A DNA stretch of 64,000 nt from Mycobacterium sp. (lineage in GTDB: Bacteria; Actinomycetota; Actinomycetes; Mycobacteriales; Mycobacteriaceae), in assembly GCA_018401645.1 (NCBI GenBank), contig JAGYKK010000010.1, positions 25,553-89,552 on the forward strand, given 5' to 3'. The notes under the pieces are model-generated. The model ran no database searches. It saw only the letters and a list, made by a program, of their open reading frames with translations, and was not told the origin of the DNA. Of the stretch, positions 31,633 through 42,224 are shown one piece after another. The translations under genes and the position numbers were made by a program. Positions within the stretch are counted from its first letter, which is position 1. Every line of letters starts with the position of its first letter.

Positions 31633-32742
31633 TCAGTGCGCGTCCAGCGCCGAACGCACATCGGCCACCAGGTCGTCGGTGTCCTCGATTCCTGCCGAGA
31701 TCCGGGCGAAACCGTCAGCTACGGCGTCACCCCAGCGGGCCCGCCGGTCCACCGAGGTGTGGATACCACCGAAACTGGTGGCCGCCACCAGTAATTCGCT
31801 GCGCCGTACCAGCGCGTGCACGGCCTCGGCGTCAGCGAGTTCGATCGAGATGAGTCCGCCGAACCGGCGCATCTGGGCCGAGGCCACCGGATGGGACGGG
31901 TCCGAGGGCAGGCCCGGATAGCGAACCATCCGGACCCGTGGGTGACTCTGCAGTTCGACCGCCAGTGCCATCGCGTTTCGGCATTGCCGTTCGAACCGCA
32001 GGCCGAGAGTGCCAATGCTGCGCAGCAGCATCCAGGCCTCGAACACTCCGAGTATGGGGCCGGCGAGCAACCGTTCCCGCTCCAGGGCCGCCATCAGTTC
32101 CCCACCCGCGCCCGCGACGTAGCCGCCGAGCAGATCGCTGTGCCCGGCCAGCGCCTTGGTGGCACTGGCCACCACCAGATCCGCACCGAGCAACAGCGGC
32201 TGTTGACCAAGCGGAGTCGCGGTGGTGTTGTCGACGAACAAGAGCCCGGAGTTGCGGTGACAGATTCCGGCCAACACGCGCAAATCCACCACATCAAGAG
32301 TCGGGTTCGTCGGCGTTTCGGCGAGCACCACGTCGGCCGTTTCGGCGGCATCGCAGAGATGCGCGGCCGTCGCCTCCCGCACTGTGACGCCCAGGGGGGC
32401 CAGGCTCTCTCGGGCGTAGCGCCGCACCTGATAATAGCCGTCGGCCGGTACCACGAGCACCGATCCAGGCTTGAGAGCAACCCGCAACGCCGCGGTGACC
32501 GCAGCCATGCCCGACCCGAACACCAGCGCTGATTGGGTCCCCTCCAGCTGCGCGAGAGCCGATTCCAATCGATGCCAGCCGGGATTGGAGTAGCGCCCAT
32601 AGACGTACGGTTCGCTGCCTTCGTCGGACGACAGATGAAAAGCAGCGGCCGCCATCGGCATCGGCGCCACCGGTTGGCCCCCGACAACGTCGCCGTCGAC
32701 TGCCTTGACCGTGCGAGTGGAGTCTCCGTAGGGCTTCGTCAT
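31633..32742 (-). CDS. PLP-dependent Cys/Met metabolism enzyme (cystathionine gamma-lyase type)
   Basis: 369 residues from the ATG; a GTG three codons upstream overlaps the gpsA stop but has poorer RBS spacing. PLP fold type I features: YGRYSNPGWHRLESALAQLE, FVDNTTATPL and the lysine site ASATKALAGHSDLLGGYV. The C-terminal RFGGLISIEL and ATSFGGIHTSVDRR are typical. Likely gamma-elimination of cystathionine or homocysteine; specificity within the family cannot be assigned. It sits between ddl and gpsA, adjacent in M. tuberculosis. Confidence 0.8.
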   Translation of the reverse strand: MTKPYGDSTRTVKAVDGDVVGGQPVAPMPMAAAAFHLSSDEGSEPYVYGRYSNPGWHRLESALAQLEGTQSALVFGSGMAAVTAALRVALKPGSVLVVPADGYYQVRRYARESLAPLGVTVREATAAHLCDAAETADVVLAETPTNPTLDVVDLRVLAGICHRNSGLLFVDNTTATPLGQQPLLLGADLVVASATKALAGHSDLLGGYVAGAGGELMAALERERLLAGPILGVFEAWMLLRSIGTLGLRFERQCRNAMALAVELQSHPRVRMVRYPGLPSDPSHPVASAQMRRFGGLISIELADAEAVHALVRRSELLVAATSFGGIHTSVDRRARWGDAVADGFARISAGIEDTDDLVADVRSALDAH

Positions 32743-32747
32743 CGCAC

Positions 32748-33758
32748 TCACTCCGCTTTGGGGCTGCGGCCCAGTAGCAGCGCAACCGCGGCCTCGACGG
32801 ACAGACCCCGGTGGCAAACCCGGTACACCGCATCGGTCAACGGCATCTCGACGTCGTAGCTCGAGGCCAGCGACAGGATCGCCGAACAGGAGGTGACGCC
32901 TTCGGCGACATGGCCCTCGGTGGCCAGGGTCGCCGCCTGCAGAGTCTGGCCACTGCCGAGGCGGTGCCCGAAACTACGATTGCGCGACTGCGCCGAAGTA
33001 CAGGTGGCCACCAGGTCGCCTACGCCGGCGAGCCCGGCCAGGGTGGTCACCTTGGCGCCCAACGCTATTCCCAACCGGATCATCTCGGCCAGGCCCCGGG
33101 TGATGATGGCCGCCGCGGTGTTCTCACCGAGTCCAACCCCGGAGGCCATACCGCAGGCGAGCGCGATGACGTTCTTGCACGCCCCGCCGATCTCGGTGCC
33201 CGCGACATCGGTGTTGGTGTACGGCCGCAGGTATCCGGTGGCCAGCGCACGCTGCAGAGCCACCGCCCGACCCGAATCGGTACACGCCACCACCGTCGCC
33301 GCGGGTTGCTCATCGGCGATCTCGGCGGCGAGGTTGGGCCCGGAGACCACCGCGACCTGACCGGGATCCACCCCGGTGACCGCGACGATAACCTGACTCA
33401 TCCGCAGACACGTGCCCAGTTCGATGCCCTTGGCAAGGCTGACCAGGGTGGCTCCGGCAGCGATATCCCCCCGCCATGCCTCAAGGTTCGCCCGCATGGT
33501 CTGCGACGGAACGCCCAGCACCACCGTGGACACACCGCGCAGAGCCTCGGCTGGGTCGGCGGTGGCACGGATCGCCGTGGGCAGCACCACCCCGGGCAGA
33601 TAGCCGACATTAGTGCGAGCGGCGTTGATCTCCTCGGCGATCTCCGGCCGGCGCGCCCACAACCGGACGTCGTTTCCGGCGTCGGCCAACACCTTCGCCA
33701 CAGCGGTGCCCCACGCCCCGGCGCCCATCACCGTCGCCGTGCCGAGCGAACCGCTCAC
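32748..33758 (-). CDS. gpsA: NAD(P)-dependent glycerol-3-phosphate dehydrogenase
   Basis: Makes sn-glycerol-3-phosphate for phospholipids, 336 residues. Rossmann motif [16 protein letters not shown] at the start, [12 protein letters not shown], and catalytic-domain [15 protein letters not shown] and [12 protein letters not shown]. The GTG start ([10 protein letters not shown]) is placed after GGAGGAGAGG; a longer frame would bury this RBS. Its stop abuts the PLP enzyme gene. Confidence 0.93.
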   Translation of the reverse strand: MSGSLGTATVMGAGAWGTAVAKVLADAGNDVRLWARRPEIAEEINAARTNVGYLPGVVLPTAIRATADPAEALRGVSTVVLGVPSQTMRANLEAWRGDIAAGATLVSLAKGIELGTCLRMSQVIVAVTGVDPGQVAVVSGPNLAAEIADEQPAATVVACTDSGRAVALQRALATGYLRPYTNTDVAGTEIGGACKNVIALACGMASGVGLGENTAAAIITRGLAEMIRLGIALGAKVTTLAGLAGVGDLVATCTSAQSRNRSFGHRLGSGQTLQAATLATEGHVAEGVTSCSAILSLASSYDVEMPLTDAVYRVCHRGLSVEAAVALLLGRSPKAE

Positions 33759-33802
33759 CTGACACCTCTCCTCCGCAGCCACCCCGCCAGAATCAACCCT
33801 AA

Positions 33803-34507
<705 letters not shown>

Positions 34508-34563
34508 ACCGGCGAATCGGCAGTGCCATTCCGCCGAAACCCGCGATGGGGGATGATGAGGTC

Positions 34564-36708
34564 ATGACCGAGGCCGAGACCCAGTCCCGATCCCCCAGAG
34601 ACGGTCGCAACACCCCCGAGGCGCCACCGGCAGCGACCGCGGCGGGCGCCGACAACCCCCTGCCGGAGAACCGCTACCTCAACCGCGAGTTGAGTTGGCT
34701 CGATTTCAACGCCCGGGTGCTTGGCCTGGCTGCCGACACCTCGATGCCACTGCTGGAGCGGGCCAAATTCCTGGCGATCTTCGCCTCCAACCTCGACGAG
34801 TTCTACATGGTCCGAGTGGCGGGCCTCAAGCGCCGCGACGAGATGGGCCTCACGGTGCGGTCCGCCGACGGACTGACTCCACGCGAGCAGTTGCGCCGCC
34901 TCGAGGAGCGCACTCGCCAACTCGCCACCCGCCACGCCCAGGTGTTCCTGGACTCCGTTCGACCGGCATTGGCCGAGGAGGGTATCGAGATCATCGGTTG
35001 GACCGACCTCACCGATGCCGAACGCGCCGACCTGTCGAGATACTTTCAGGAGCAGGTGTTCCCGGTCCTGACCCCGCTCGCCGTCGATCCAGCCCATCCG
35101 TTCCCCTTCGTCAGCGGGTTGAGCCTGAACCTGGCCGTCACCGTCCGCACTCCCGACGACGGCGGCGAGCACTTCGCCCGGGTGAAGGTGCCCGACAACG
35201 TCGACCGGTTCATCCGCCTCGACACCACCGACGGCCACCACGAAACCATTCGCTTCCTGCCGACCGAGGAACTCATCGCGGCGTTTCTGCCAACCCTGTT
35301 TCCCGGGATGGAGATCGTCGAACGGTATGCCTTCCGGATCACCCGCAACGCCGATATGGATGTCGAGGACCGCGACGAAGACCTGTTGCAAGCGCTCGAA
35401 CGCGAGCTGGCCCGTCGCCGCTTCGGGCCGCCGGTGCGCCTGGAAATCTCCGGCGCCATCTCTGACCACATGATGGGCCTTCTGCTGCGCGAACTCGACG
35501 TGGATCCCGGCGATGTGGTCCAGTTACCGGGTCTGCTGGACCTCTCCGCGTTGTGGCAGATCTACGCCGTCGACCGCCCGGCTCTCAAGGACCCGCCGTT
35601 CGTTCCGGCCACCAACCCGGCATTCGGCGAACGCGAGACACCGAAGAGCATCTTCGCCACCCTGCGCGACGGAGACGTGCTCGTGCACCACCCCTACGAG
35701 TCGTTCTCCACGAGCGTGCAGCGATTCATCGAGCAGGCCGCCGCTGATCCGCACGTGCTAGCCATCAAGCAGACGCTGTACCGCACCTCCGGTGACTCCC
35801 CGATCGTCAACGCTCTGATCGAGGCGGCGGCCGCGGGCAAGCAGGTGGTCGCACTAGTCGAGTTGAAAGCCCGCTTCGACGAACGGGCCAACATCAAGTG
35901 GGCGCGCGCTCTGGAGGACGCCGGCGTGCACGTGGTTTACGGACTGGTCGGATTGAAGACCCACTGCAAGACCTGTCTGGTGGTTCGGCGTGAGGGGTCG
36001 ACCATCCGGCGCTACTGTCACATCGGCACCGGCAACTACAACCCGAAGACCGCCCGCCTCTACGAAGATGTCGGTCTGCTGACGGCCTCGCCCGATATCG
36101 GTGCGGATCTCACCGACCTATTCAACTCACTCACCGGCTACTCACGCAAAGTGGGCTACCGCAACCTGTTGGTCGCACCGGAGGGAATCCGGAAGGGGAT
36201 TCTTGAGCGCATCGAGCGAGAGATTGCCGCGCACCGGGAGGGCCACACCGGCCGCATCCGGGTGAAGGCCAACGCGATCGTGGACGAGGGCATCATCGAC
36301 GGTCTGTACCGCGCGTCCCAGGCCGGAGTCAGGGTTGAGGTGGTGGTGCGTGGCATCTGCGCACTACGTCCCGGCGTGGACGGCTTTTCGGAGAACATCA
36401 CCGTGCGCTCGATACTCGGGCAGTTTCTCGAACATTCGCGCGTCATGCACTTCGAGGCGATCGACGAGTTCTGGATCGGTAGCGCCGACATGATGCACCG
36501 CAACCTCGATCGCCGGGTCGAGGTGATGGCCCAGGTCAAGGATCGTCGACTGACCGGCTACCTCGACGAGGTGTTCGAGTCCACGATGCACCCCTCGACC
36601 CGGTGTTGGGAACTCGGGGCCGACGGCACCTGGACACCGTCACCGCAGGATGGTCACCAGGTCCGGGATCATCAGGTGTGGCTGATGGAAAAGCATCGGC
36701 AGTCTTGA
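34564..36708 (+). CDS. ppk: Polyphosphate kinase 1
   Basis: Reversibly polymerises ATP gamma-phosphate into polyphosphate; 714 residues. [19 protein letters not shown] near the N-terminus, [32 protein letters not shown], and the phosphorylated-His region [20 protein letters not shown] are conserved. An alternative ATG six codons upstream exists. Stop overlaps the mutT1 start (TTGA). Intact. Confidence 0.95.
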   Translation: MTEAETQSRSPRDGRNTPEAPPAATAAGADNPLPENRYLNRELSWLDFNARVLGLAADTSMPLLERAKFLAIFASNLDEFYMVRVAGLKRRDEMGLTVRSADGLTPREQLRRLEERTRQLATRHAQVFLDSVRPALAEEGIEIIGWTDLTDAERADLSRYFQEQVFPVLTPLAVDPAHPFPFVSGLSLNLAVTVRTPDDGGEHFARVKVPDNVDRFIRLDTTDGHHETIRFLPTEELIAAFLPTLFPGMEIVERYAFRITRNADMDVEDRDEDLLQALERELARRRFGPPVRLEISGAISDHMMGLLLRELDVDPGDVVQLPGLLDLSALWQIYAVDRPALKDPPFVPATNPAFGERETPKSIFATLRDGDVLVHHPYESFSTSVQRFIEQAAADPHVLAIKQTLYRTSGDSPIVNALIEAAAAGKQVVALVELKARFDERANIKWARALEDAGVHVVYGLVGLKTHCKTCLVVRREGSTIRRYCHIGTGNYNPKTARLYEDVGLLTASPDIGADLTDLFNSLTGYSRKVGYRNLLVAPEGIRKGILERIEREIAAHREGHTGRIRVKANAIVDEGIIDGLYRASQAGVRVEVVVRGICALRPGVDGFSENITVRSILGQFLEHSRVMHFEAIDEFWIGSADMMHRNLDRRVEVMAQVKDRRLTGYLDEVFESTMHPSTRCWELGADGTWTPSPQDGHQVRDHQVWLMEKHRQS

Positions 36709-37616
36709 GCAAAGCTAAATCCACCGCGCCGATTGTGGCTGCGGGGGCCGTGTTGTGGCAGCCCGATCCCGCCTCCGGTGACCCGCGGATCGCTGTCGTC
36801 CACCGCTCCCGATACGACGACTGGTCCCTACCGAAGGGCAAGGTCGATCCGGGCGAGACCGAACCGGTTGCTGCGGTGCGCGAAATCTTCGAGGAGACCG
36901 GTCAACATGCCCACCTCGGCCGCCGACTGGGTCAGGTGAGTTACCCGATTCCGGGCGGCACCAAGGTGGTCCACTACTGGGTGGCCCGAGGACACGGCGG
37001 GGAGTTCGTGGCCGGTGATGAAGTGGACCAACTGCTGTGGTTACCGGTAGCGGAGGCATCGACGCGGCTCAGTTATCCCGCTGACCGCAAAATACTCGCC
37101 CGATTCGCCAAGGCGCCCGCCGACACCCAGACCATTCTGATCGTCCGACACGGAACAGCAGGCCGAAAGGCCCGGTACAAGGGCGATGACCGCAACCGAC
37201 CCCTGGATACCAACGGCCATCGCCAGGCCGAATCACTGGTGCCCCAACTGCTGGCATTCGGAGTCTCCGCCGTTTATGCCGCCGAACGGCTTCGGTGCTC
37301 GCAGACGGTCGAACCGTTGGCGCGCGCATTGGATGTGCCAATCTCGTTGGAGCCCTGCCTCACCGAGGAGGCGTATGCCGCCGACCCCAAGGCGGCGCGC
37401 CGCCGCGTCCTGCAGATCGTCGGATATGCCGGCACGCCGGCGATCTGCACACAGGGCAAGGTGATCCCGTACCTGATCGACTGGTGGTGCTCCCGCGAAG
37501 GCATCAAGCCGGACCGCTCGCGAAACCGCAAGGGCAGTACCTGGATCCTGTCGCTAAACCAGGGCCGGCTTGTCGCCGCCGACCACCTCGCCAGCCCACT
37601 AGCGGCTGAGGTGTAA
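36705..37616 (+). CDS. mutT1: Nudix hydrolase/histidine phosphatase MutT1
   Basis: 303 residues with two domains: an N-terminal Nudix domain ([20 protein letters not shown]) and a C-terminal histidine-phosphatase domain beginning [12 protein letters not shown]. In mycobacteria MutT1 hydrolyses 8-oxo-dGTP and diadenosine polyphosphates, sanitising nucleotide pools. The TTG start overlaps the ppk stop, giving translational coupling. Followed by a strong bidirectional terminator. Confidence 0.9.
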   Translation: MSKAKSTAPIVAAGAVLWQPDPASGDPRIAVVHRSRYDDWSLPKGKVDPGETEPVAAVREIFEETGQHAHLGRRLGQVSYPIPGGTKVVHYWVARGHGGEFVAGDEVDQLLWLPVAEASTRLSYPADRKILARFAKAPADTQTILIVRHGTAGRKARYKGDDRNRPLDTNGHRQAESLVPQLLAFGVSAVYAAERLRCSQTVEPLARALDVPISLEPCLTEEAYAADPKAARRRVLQIVGYAGTPAICTQGKVIPYLIDWWCSREGIKPDRSRNRKGSTWILSLNQGRLVAADHLASPLAAEV

Positions 37617-37622
37617 TGAATG

Positions 37623-37658
37623 AAAACCGCCGCAGGCCGGTCGGCCTGCGGCGGTTTT
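37623..37658. terminator. Bidirectional terminator between mutT1 and hupB
   Basis: A perfect 16-base-pair stem (AAAACCGCCGCAGGCC with its complement at 37643-37658) around a four-base loop GGTC. The stem ends in A4/T4 on each side, so it can stop transcription from both convergent genes. Among the strongest hairpins seen in the window. Confidence 0.9.
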
Positions 37659-37671
37659 GCATGTACTGATG

Positions 37672-38385
37672 TTAGCGACGGCCCCTGGCCGGAGCCTTGC
37701 GGGCCGGAGCCTTCTTCACGGCCTTCTTGACGACCCGCTTGGCGGCAACCTTGCGTGCCGGAGCCTTCTTCACGGCCTTCTTGACGACCCGCTTGACGGC
37801 GGCCTTCTTCACGGCTTTCTTGACGACCCTCTTCACTGCGGCCTTCTTGACAGCCTTGCGCACCGCAGGTTTCTTCGCGACCCGCTTAACGGCGGCCTTC
37901 TTCACGACCCGCTTGACGGCGGCCTTCTTCACGACCCGCTTGACGGCGGCCTTCTTGACGGCCTTCTTCACAGCGGCCTTCTTCACAACCTTCTTGGCCG
38001 GGGCCTTCTTGACGGCCTTCTTCGCAACAGCTTTCTTCACAGCAGTCTTCCTAACTGCGCCGCCAACGGCGCCTCTCTTGACAGCGGGTCCTTCGGTTGG
38101 GAGCTTTTGAGCACCAGAGACTATTGCTTTGAACTGCGCCCCCGGACGGAATGCGGGGACCGACGTCGGCTTAACCTTCACCGTTTCACCGGTGCGTGGG
38201 TTGCGCGCGACACGTGCGGCGCGGCGACGCCGTTCGAACACACCGAAGCCGGTGATTGTCACGCTGTCGCCTTTATTCACAGCGCGCACGATGGCGCTGA
38301 TCAATTCCTCAACGGCATTGGTCGCCGTCCGGCGATCAGTGTCCAGTCTCGCCGTGAGAACCTCGATCAACTCTGCTTTGTTCAT
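37672..38385 (-). CDS. hupB: Histone-like DNA-binding protein HupB (HU with Lys-rich tail)
   Basis: 237 residues: an HU domain (1-90; [19 protein letters not shown], the arm [20 protein letters not shown]) and a long basic tail of KKA(A/V)VKR/KKAP-type repeats ending APARGRR, as in mycobacterial HupB. The tail gives tight DNA compaction and is a methylation/acetylation site in relatives. GGAGG RBS. The DNA of the tail is repetitive (about 37690-38060). The 202-base gap upstream to leuD presumably holds its promoter; no clear one is recognised. Confidence 0.95.
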   Translation of the reverse strand: MNKAELIEVLTARLDTDRRTATNAVEELISAIVRAVNKGDSVTITGFGVFERRRRAARVARNPRTGETVKVKPTSVPAFRPGAQFKAIVSGAQKLPTEGPAVKRGAVGGAVRKTAVKKAVAKKAVKKAPAKKVVKKAAVKKAVKKAAVKRVVKKAAVKRVVKKAAVKRVAKKPAVRKAVKKAAVKRVVKKAVKKAAVKRVVKKAVKKAPARKVAAKRVVKKAVKKAPARKAPARGRR

Positions 38386-38587
38386 TCAAATCCTCCGAGA
38401 CAGTGGTCCGCTCTGGACCGACTGGAGAACACGCTAAACCCTCTTCACCCAGATATCCATGAGCCACGCACGTTTTCAGCAAAATCATCGGAGGAATTTT
38501 TTCGCAGCGATTGGTGTCCTTAAGCGCGCAATCCGGAGACTGGGTGGCAATCGTCGGGCACATTTCAGCCGACTTGCTGGGCGACCG

Positions 38588-39181
38588 TCACGGTGTTGCG
38601 ATACGTGGTTTCCAACTTGGCCGCCGGGTTTCGAAGGCTTCGATCTCGGAAAGTTTCCGCAGCGTAAGGCCGATATCGTCGAGTCCTTCAAACAGCCGCC
38701 ATGCGGTGTAGTCGTCAATCGTGAATGGCACCATAACCGTTCCGGCAGAGATGGTTCGGGCTTTGAGATCAACGGTGATGTGCAACCCCGGACTCTGTTC
38801 AATGAGCTTCCACAGCAGTTCGACGTCATCGGGCGCGACTTCGGCCGCGAGCAGTCCGGCCTTGCCCGCGTTGCCGCGGAAGATGTCGCCGAAACGCGAC
38901 GAGATCACCACCCGAAAGCCGTAGTCCATCAGCGCCCACACCGCATGTTCGCGTGAGGATCCGGTCCCGAAGTCCGGGCCGGCGACCAACACCGACCCGC
39001 GATCGAAAGGACTCAGATTGAGAATGAAGGAACCGTCGTTGCGCCACTCGGCGAACAGTCCGTCCTCAAATCCCGTGCGCGTGATCCGCTTGAGGTACAC
39101 CGCGGGAATGATCTGGTCGGTGTCGACGTTCGACCGACGCAGTGGCACACCGATACCGGTGTGGGTGCGGAACGCATCCAT
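38588..39181 (-). CDS. leuD: 3-isopropylmalate dehydratase small subunit
   Basis: Second half of the LeuCD isomerase in leucine synthesis, 197 residues. The start [20 protein letters not shown] and [20 protein letters not shown] (the swivelling-domain substrate site) match. It follows leuC by 13 bases in one operon. Intact. Confidence 0.95.
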   Translation of the reverse strand: MDAFRTHTGIGVPLRRSNVDTDQIIPAVYLKRITRTGFEDGLFAEWRNDGSFILNLSPFDRGSVLVAGPDFGTGSSREHAVWALMDYGFRVVISSRFGDIFRGNAGKAGLLAAEVAPDDVELLWKLIEQSPGLHITVDLKARTISAGTVMVPFTIDDYTAWRLFEGLDDIGLTLRKLSEIEAFETRRPSWKPRIATP

Positions 39182-39194
39182 GAGATGTTCCTTT

Positions 39195-40607
39195 CTAGTT
39201 CGTGATGCCGAGGTCGGCGGGGGCGGAGAGCGTGCCGCGCACTGCGGTGGCGGCGGCGACCGCCGGTGACACCAGATGCGTGCGACCGCCCTTGCCCTGG
39301 CGTCCCTCAAAATTGCGGTTGGACGTCGACGCGCACCGTTGTCCGGGTGAGAGCTGGTCGGGATTCATACCCAGACACATCGAACAGCCCGCCTGCCGCC
39401 ACTGAGCGCCCGCGGCGGTAAAGATCTCCCCGAGCCCCTCAGACTCGGCCTGTGCCCGGACTCGCATCGATCCGGGCACGATCAGCATCCGCACCCCGGC
39501 GGCCACCTTCCGACCCCGCAGCACCTCGGCTACCGCCCGCAAGTCCTCGATGCGTCCGTTCGTGCACGATCCGACGAAGACGGTGTCGACTGCGATGTCG
39601 CGCATCGGTGTGCCGGGTTTCAGATCCATGTAGGTCAGTGCCTTCTCTGCGGCCTGACGCTGGGCATCGCTGACCATGAGTTCGGGATCGGGAACCGCCT
39701 CCGACAGGGGTACACCCTGTCCCGGGTTCGTGCCCCAGGTGACGAACGGGCTCAGGGTCGTCGCGTCGATGTAGACCTCGGTGTCGAACTCTGCACCGTC
39801 GTCGGTTCCAAGTTGCCCCCAGGCCGCGACCGCGTCATCCCATTCCGAACCCGTCGGGGCGTAGGGGCGTCCACGCAGGAATTCGTACGTCGTCTGGTCG
39901 GGAGCGACCAATCCCGCTCGCGCACCGGCCTCGATACTCATATTGCAGACCGTCATCCGCCCTTCCATGGACAGCGATTCGATAGTGCTGCCGCGGTATT
40001 CAATGACGTGGCCCTGGCCGCCGGCGGTGCCGATCTTGGCGATCACCGCCAAGATGATGTCCTTGGCCGTCACCCCGTCGGGCAAGGGGCCCTCGACATT
40101 GATCGCCATCGTCTTGAACGGCCGCAGCGGAAGGGTCTGGGTAGCCAGTACGTGTTCCACTTCCGAGGTCCCGATGCCCATGGCGAGCGCTCCGAACGCG
40201 CCGTGGGTCGAAGTGTGGCTGTCACCGCAGACGATGGTCATGCCGGGTTGGGTCAAACCGAGCTGCGGTCCCACCACATGCACAATGCCCTGTTCAAGGT
40301 CGCCCATTGAATGCAGTTGGATGCCGAATTCCGCGCAGTTGTGCCGCAACGCATCCACCTGGATGCGCGACACCGGATCGGCGATCGGCTTATCGATGTC
40401 GATCGTCGGCACGTTGTGGTCTTCGGTGGCCAGTGTCAGATCCGGTCGCCGCACTCCCCGGCTTGCCAGTCGCAGGCCATCGAATGCGCCCAGGCTGGCC
40501 ACCGTGACAAATAGTATCGATAAATCGTCTGGTCGCAGCCTGCCCGGCGACTGACGCGACAAACGCGATTCCGCCCCAGACTTCCCGCAGGCCCGGCTCG
40601 CAGCCAT
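39195..40607 (-). CDS. leuC: 3-isopropylmalate dehydratase large subunit, aberrant N-terminus
   Basis: Fe-S isomerase that converts 2- to 3-isopropylmalate, 470 residues. From residue about 40 ([17 protein letters not shown]) onward it is canonical: [20 protein letters not shown], and cluster cysteines in SCTNGR and [11 protein letters not shown]. The first about 38 residues are not the expected LAEKxWDDHVV...DLIYIDLHLVHEV segment; fragments of it can be made out in other frames (REVW, FVAS, GQ), as if several small indels net to zero. So the 5' end seems degraded and enzyme activity is doubtful. The start ATG is where leuC usually begins. Confidence 0.85.
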   Translation of the reverse strand: MAASRACGKSGAESRLSRQSPGRLRPDDLSILFVTVASLGAFDGLRLASRGVRRPDLTLATEDHNVPTIDIDKPIADPVSRIQVDALRHNCAEFGIQLHSMGDLEQGIVHVVGPQLGLTQPGMTIVCGDSHTSTHGAFGALAMGIGTSEVEHVLATQTLPLRPFKTMAINVEGPLPDGVTAKDIILAVIAKIGTAGGQGHVIEYRGSTIESLSMEGRMTVCNMSIEAGARAGLVAPDQTTYEFLRGRPYAPTGSEWDDAVAAWGQLGTDDGAEFDTEVYIDATTLSPFVTWGTNPGQGVPLSEAVPDPELMVSDAQRQAAEKALTYMDLKPGTPMRDIAVDTVFVGSCTNGRIEDLRAVAEVLRGRKVAAGVRMLIVPGSMRVRAQAESEGLGEIFTAAGAQWRQAGCSMCLGMNPDQLSPGQRCASTSNRNFEGRQGKGGRTHLVSPAVAAATAVRGTLSAPADLGITN

Positions 40608-40653
40608 GGCTCGACTCTCGCAATCTCACTATCTGGGACGCTAGTATCTCGAT

Positions 40654-41351
40654 ATGGGAAATGATAGCGGCATCGGCGTTCTCGACAAAGCGGTGGGGGT
40701 ACTGCACGCGGTCGCCGCATCCGCCTGCGGGCTGGCCGAACTCTGCGACCGCACCGGCCTGCTCCCGGGCTACGGCGCACCGCCCGGCCGCCGGCCTGAA
40801 TTCCACCGACTGCTCGCTCGCGACGGTGCCGGCCGTTGGTTACTGGGACCGGCTGTGTCAGAGCTGTCCGCCCGCATCGATGACCCGCTGTTGGCAGCAG
40901 GAGCCGCGGTGCTGCCCGGATTGCGCGAGGTCACCGGCGAGAGCGTCCAGCTCTACCGCCGGGAAGGAACCACGCGGGTGTGCATCGCCACACTCGAACC
41001 ACCTGCGGGTCTTCGCGATACCGTGCCCGTCGGCGCGTCTTCCGATGACTGCAGGTTCAGGTGCCTGCGCTGCTCGCCTACAGCGATTCCGCCACCCAGC
41101 AGGCGGTACTGGGATCAGCGAGGTTCACCGAACGCGCCCTGGCCGAGGTGCGCCGCCGCGGGTGGGCCCAGAGCGCGGCCGAACGCGAACCCGGTGTGGC
41201 CAGCGTCTCGGCGCCGGTGCGCGATCGCGACGGCGAGGTGATCGCCGCGGTGTCGGTGTCCGGACCGATCGACCGGATGGGACGTCGACCGGGCGACCGG
41301 TGGGCGACTGACCTACTGGCGGCAGCCGAGGCGCTGACTCGACGACTGTGA
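40654..41351 (+). pseudogene. IclR-family regulator of the leuCD locus, frameshifted
   Basis: Rv2989 equivalent (LeuR/NdgR-type), divergent from leuC with a 46-base gap. The start SGIGVLDKAVGVLHAVAASA matches. The HTH recognition part reads in a shifted frame (RATAHR) between two opposing shifts near 40760 and 40797, so the DNA-contacting helix is replaced. GRWLLGPAVSELSARI to LRDTVPVGA is back in frame, then two shifts near 41040 and 41065 precede LLAYSDSATQQAVLGSARFT and the normal C-terminus. Without repair the effector domain is truncated. Confidence 0.8.
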
Positions 41352-41380
41352 TCGCTGCGCGGCCTGACACACTGACGGTC

Positions 41381-41875
41381 ATGGGAAGCAAACAGCGCAA
41401 TCAAATCGTCATGACCGACGACGAGATCACCGACTTCGTGGCGCGCAGTCGCACCGGCACCATGGCCACCATCGGCGCCGGCGGACAGCCGCACCTGGTG
41501 GCCATGTGGTACGCCGTCCTCGAGGGCGAGATCTGGGTCGAGACGAAGATCAAGTCGCAGAAAGTCGTCAACATCCGACGTAATCCCCGGGTGAGTTTCA
41601 TGATCGAGGACGGGATGACCTACGACTCACTGGCGGGGGTCTCGTTCGAAGGTGTCGCCGAAATTCATGACGATCCCGACACCATCTTCGCCGTCGGCGT
41701 CAGCGTCTGGGAACGCTACAACGGTCCCTACACCGACGATCTCAAACCGGCGGTCGACATGATGATGAACAAGCGCGTCGCGGTGCGGATCGTCACCGAC
41801 CGGATTCGGTCCTGGGATCACCACAAACTCGGCCTGCCCGCGATGCCGGTGGCCGGCACCACCGCACCCCAGTAG
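41381..41875 (+). CDS. F420/FMN-type split-barrel (PPOX class) protein
   Basis: 164 residues, Rv2991 equivalent. GTMATIGAGGQPHLVAMWYA, a flavin-binding strand EIWVETKIKSQKVVNIRRNP, and SFEGVAEIHDD are typical of pyridoxamine-5'-phosphate oxidase-like F420 binding proteins. The ATG giving MGSKQRNQIV is the family start. Substrate unknown. It is intact, directly after the broken regulator. Confidence 0.85.
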   Translation: MGSKQRNQIVMTDDEITDFVARSRTGTMATIGAGGQPHLVAMWYAVLEGEIWVETKIKSQKVVNIRRNPRVSFMIEDGMTYDSLAGVSFEGVAEIHDDPDTIFAVGVSVWERYNGPYTDDLKPAVDMMMNKRVAVRIVTDRIRSWDHHKLGLPAMPVAGTTAPQ

Positions 41876-41897
41876 ACCGTCACGTGTGAGAAAAAAG

Positions 41898-41970
41898 TAC
41901 CCCCGATGGGATTCGAACCCACGCTACCGCCGTGAGAGGGCGGCGTCCTAGGCCGCTAGACGACGGGGGC
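41898..41970 (-). tRNA. tRNA-Glu (CTC)
   Basis: 73-base cloverleaf: acceptor stem GCCCCCG/CGGGGGT with A73, anticodon stem CCGCC/GGCGG around loop CTCTCAC, anticodon CTC (Glu, GAG), and T-loop GGTTCGAATCCC. CCA is not encoded. Lies next to gltX, its synthetase. Confidence 0.95.
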
Positions 41971-42045
41971 TAGAACACTGTGCGACGGTGCTGTGAGGCT
42001 CGCCGGTTTGACAGCATATCTCAGCGGCAATTGCCGTCATAATTG

Positions 42046-42117
42046 CTGGGGTACCAGGACTCGAACCTAGAATGGCTGTACCAGAAACAGCTGTGTTGCC
42101 AATTACACCATACCCCA
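42046..42117 (-). tRNA. tRNA-Gln (CTG)
   Basis: 72-base cloverleaf: acceptor stem TGGGGTA/TACCCCA, G73, anticodon stem GCTGT/ACAGC with loop TTCTGGT, anticodon CTG (Gln, CAG). T-loop GGTTCGAGTCC. Beside gltX: in this lineage Gln-tRNA is made by mischarging with Glu and GatCAB amidation, so gatB in the window is functionally connected. Confidence 0.93.
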
Positions 42118-42224
42118 TTGTTGACCTATCAGAGCTGATCAGGGGCGCTTTTCCCGCATTTGGCGGGCAGTACGAGCGCTGACCGACTGCTCTTTCGGGC
42201 CGTCGAGCACACTATCAAAGATTC

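Noticed and set aside
37690..38060. CRISPR-like or tandem-repeat array
   Set aside because: Repeats are coding KKA-type units of hupB without spacers of uniform size.
37657..38523. Leu/Gly-repeat protein on the plus strand
   Set aside because: Antisense of the hupB Lys/Ala repeat tail.
40608..40653. IclR/LeuR operator in the leuC-iclR gap
   Set aside because: Repeated TATCT elements are visible but no convincing inverted repeat could be built.
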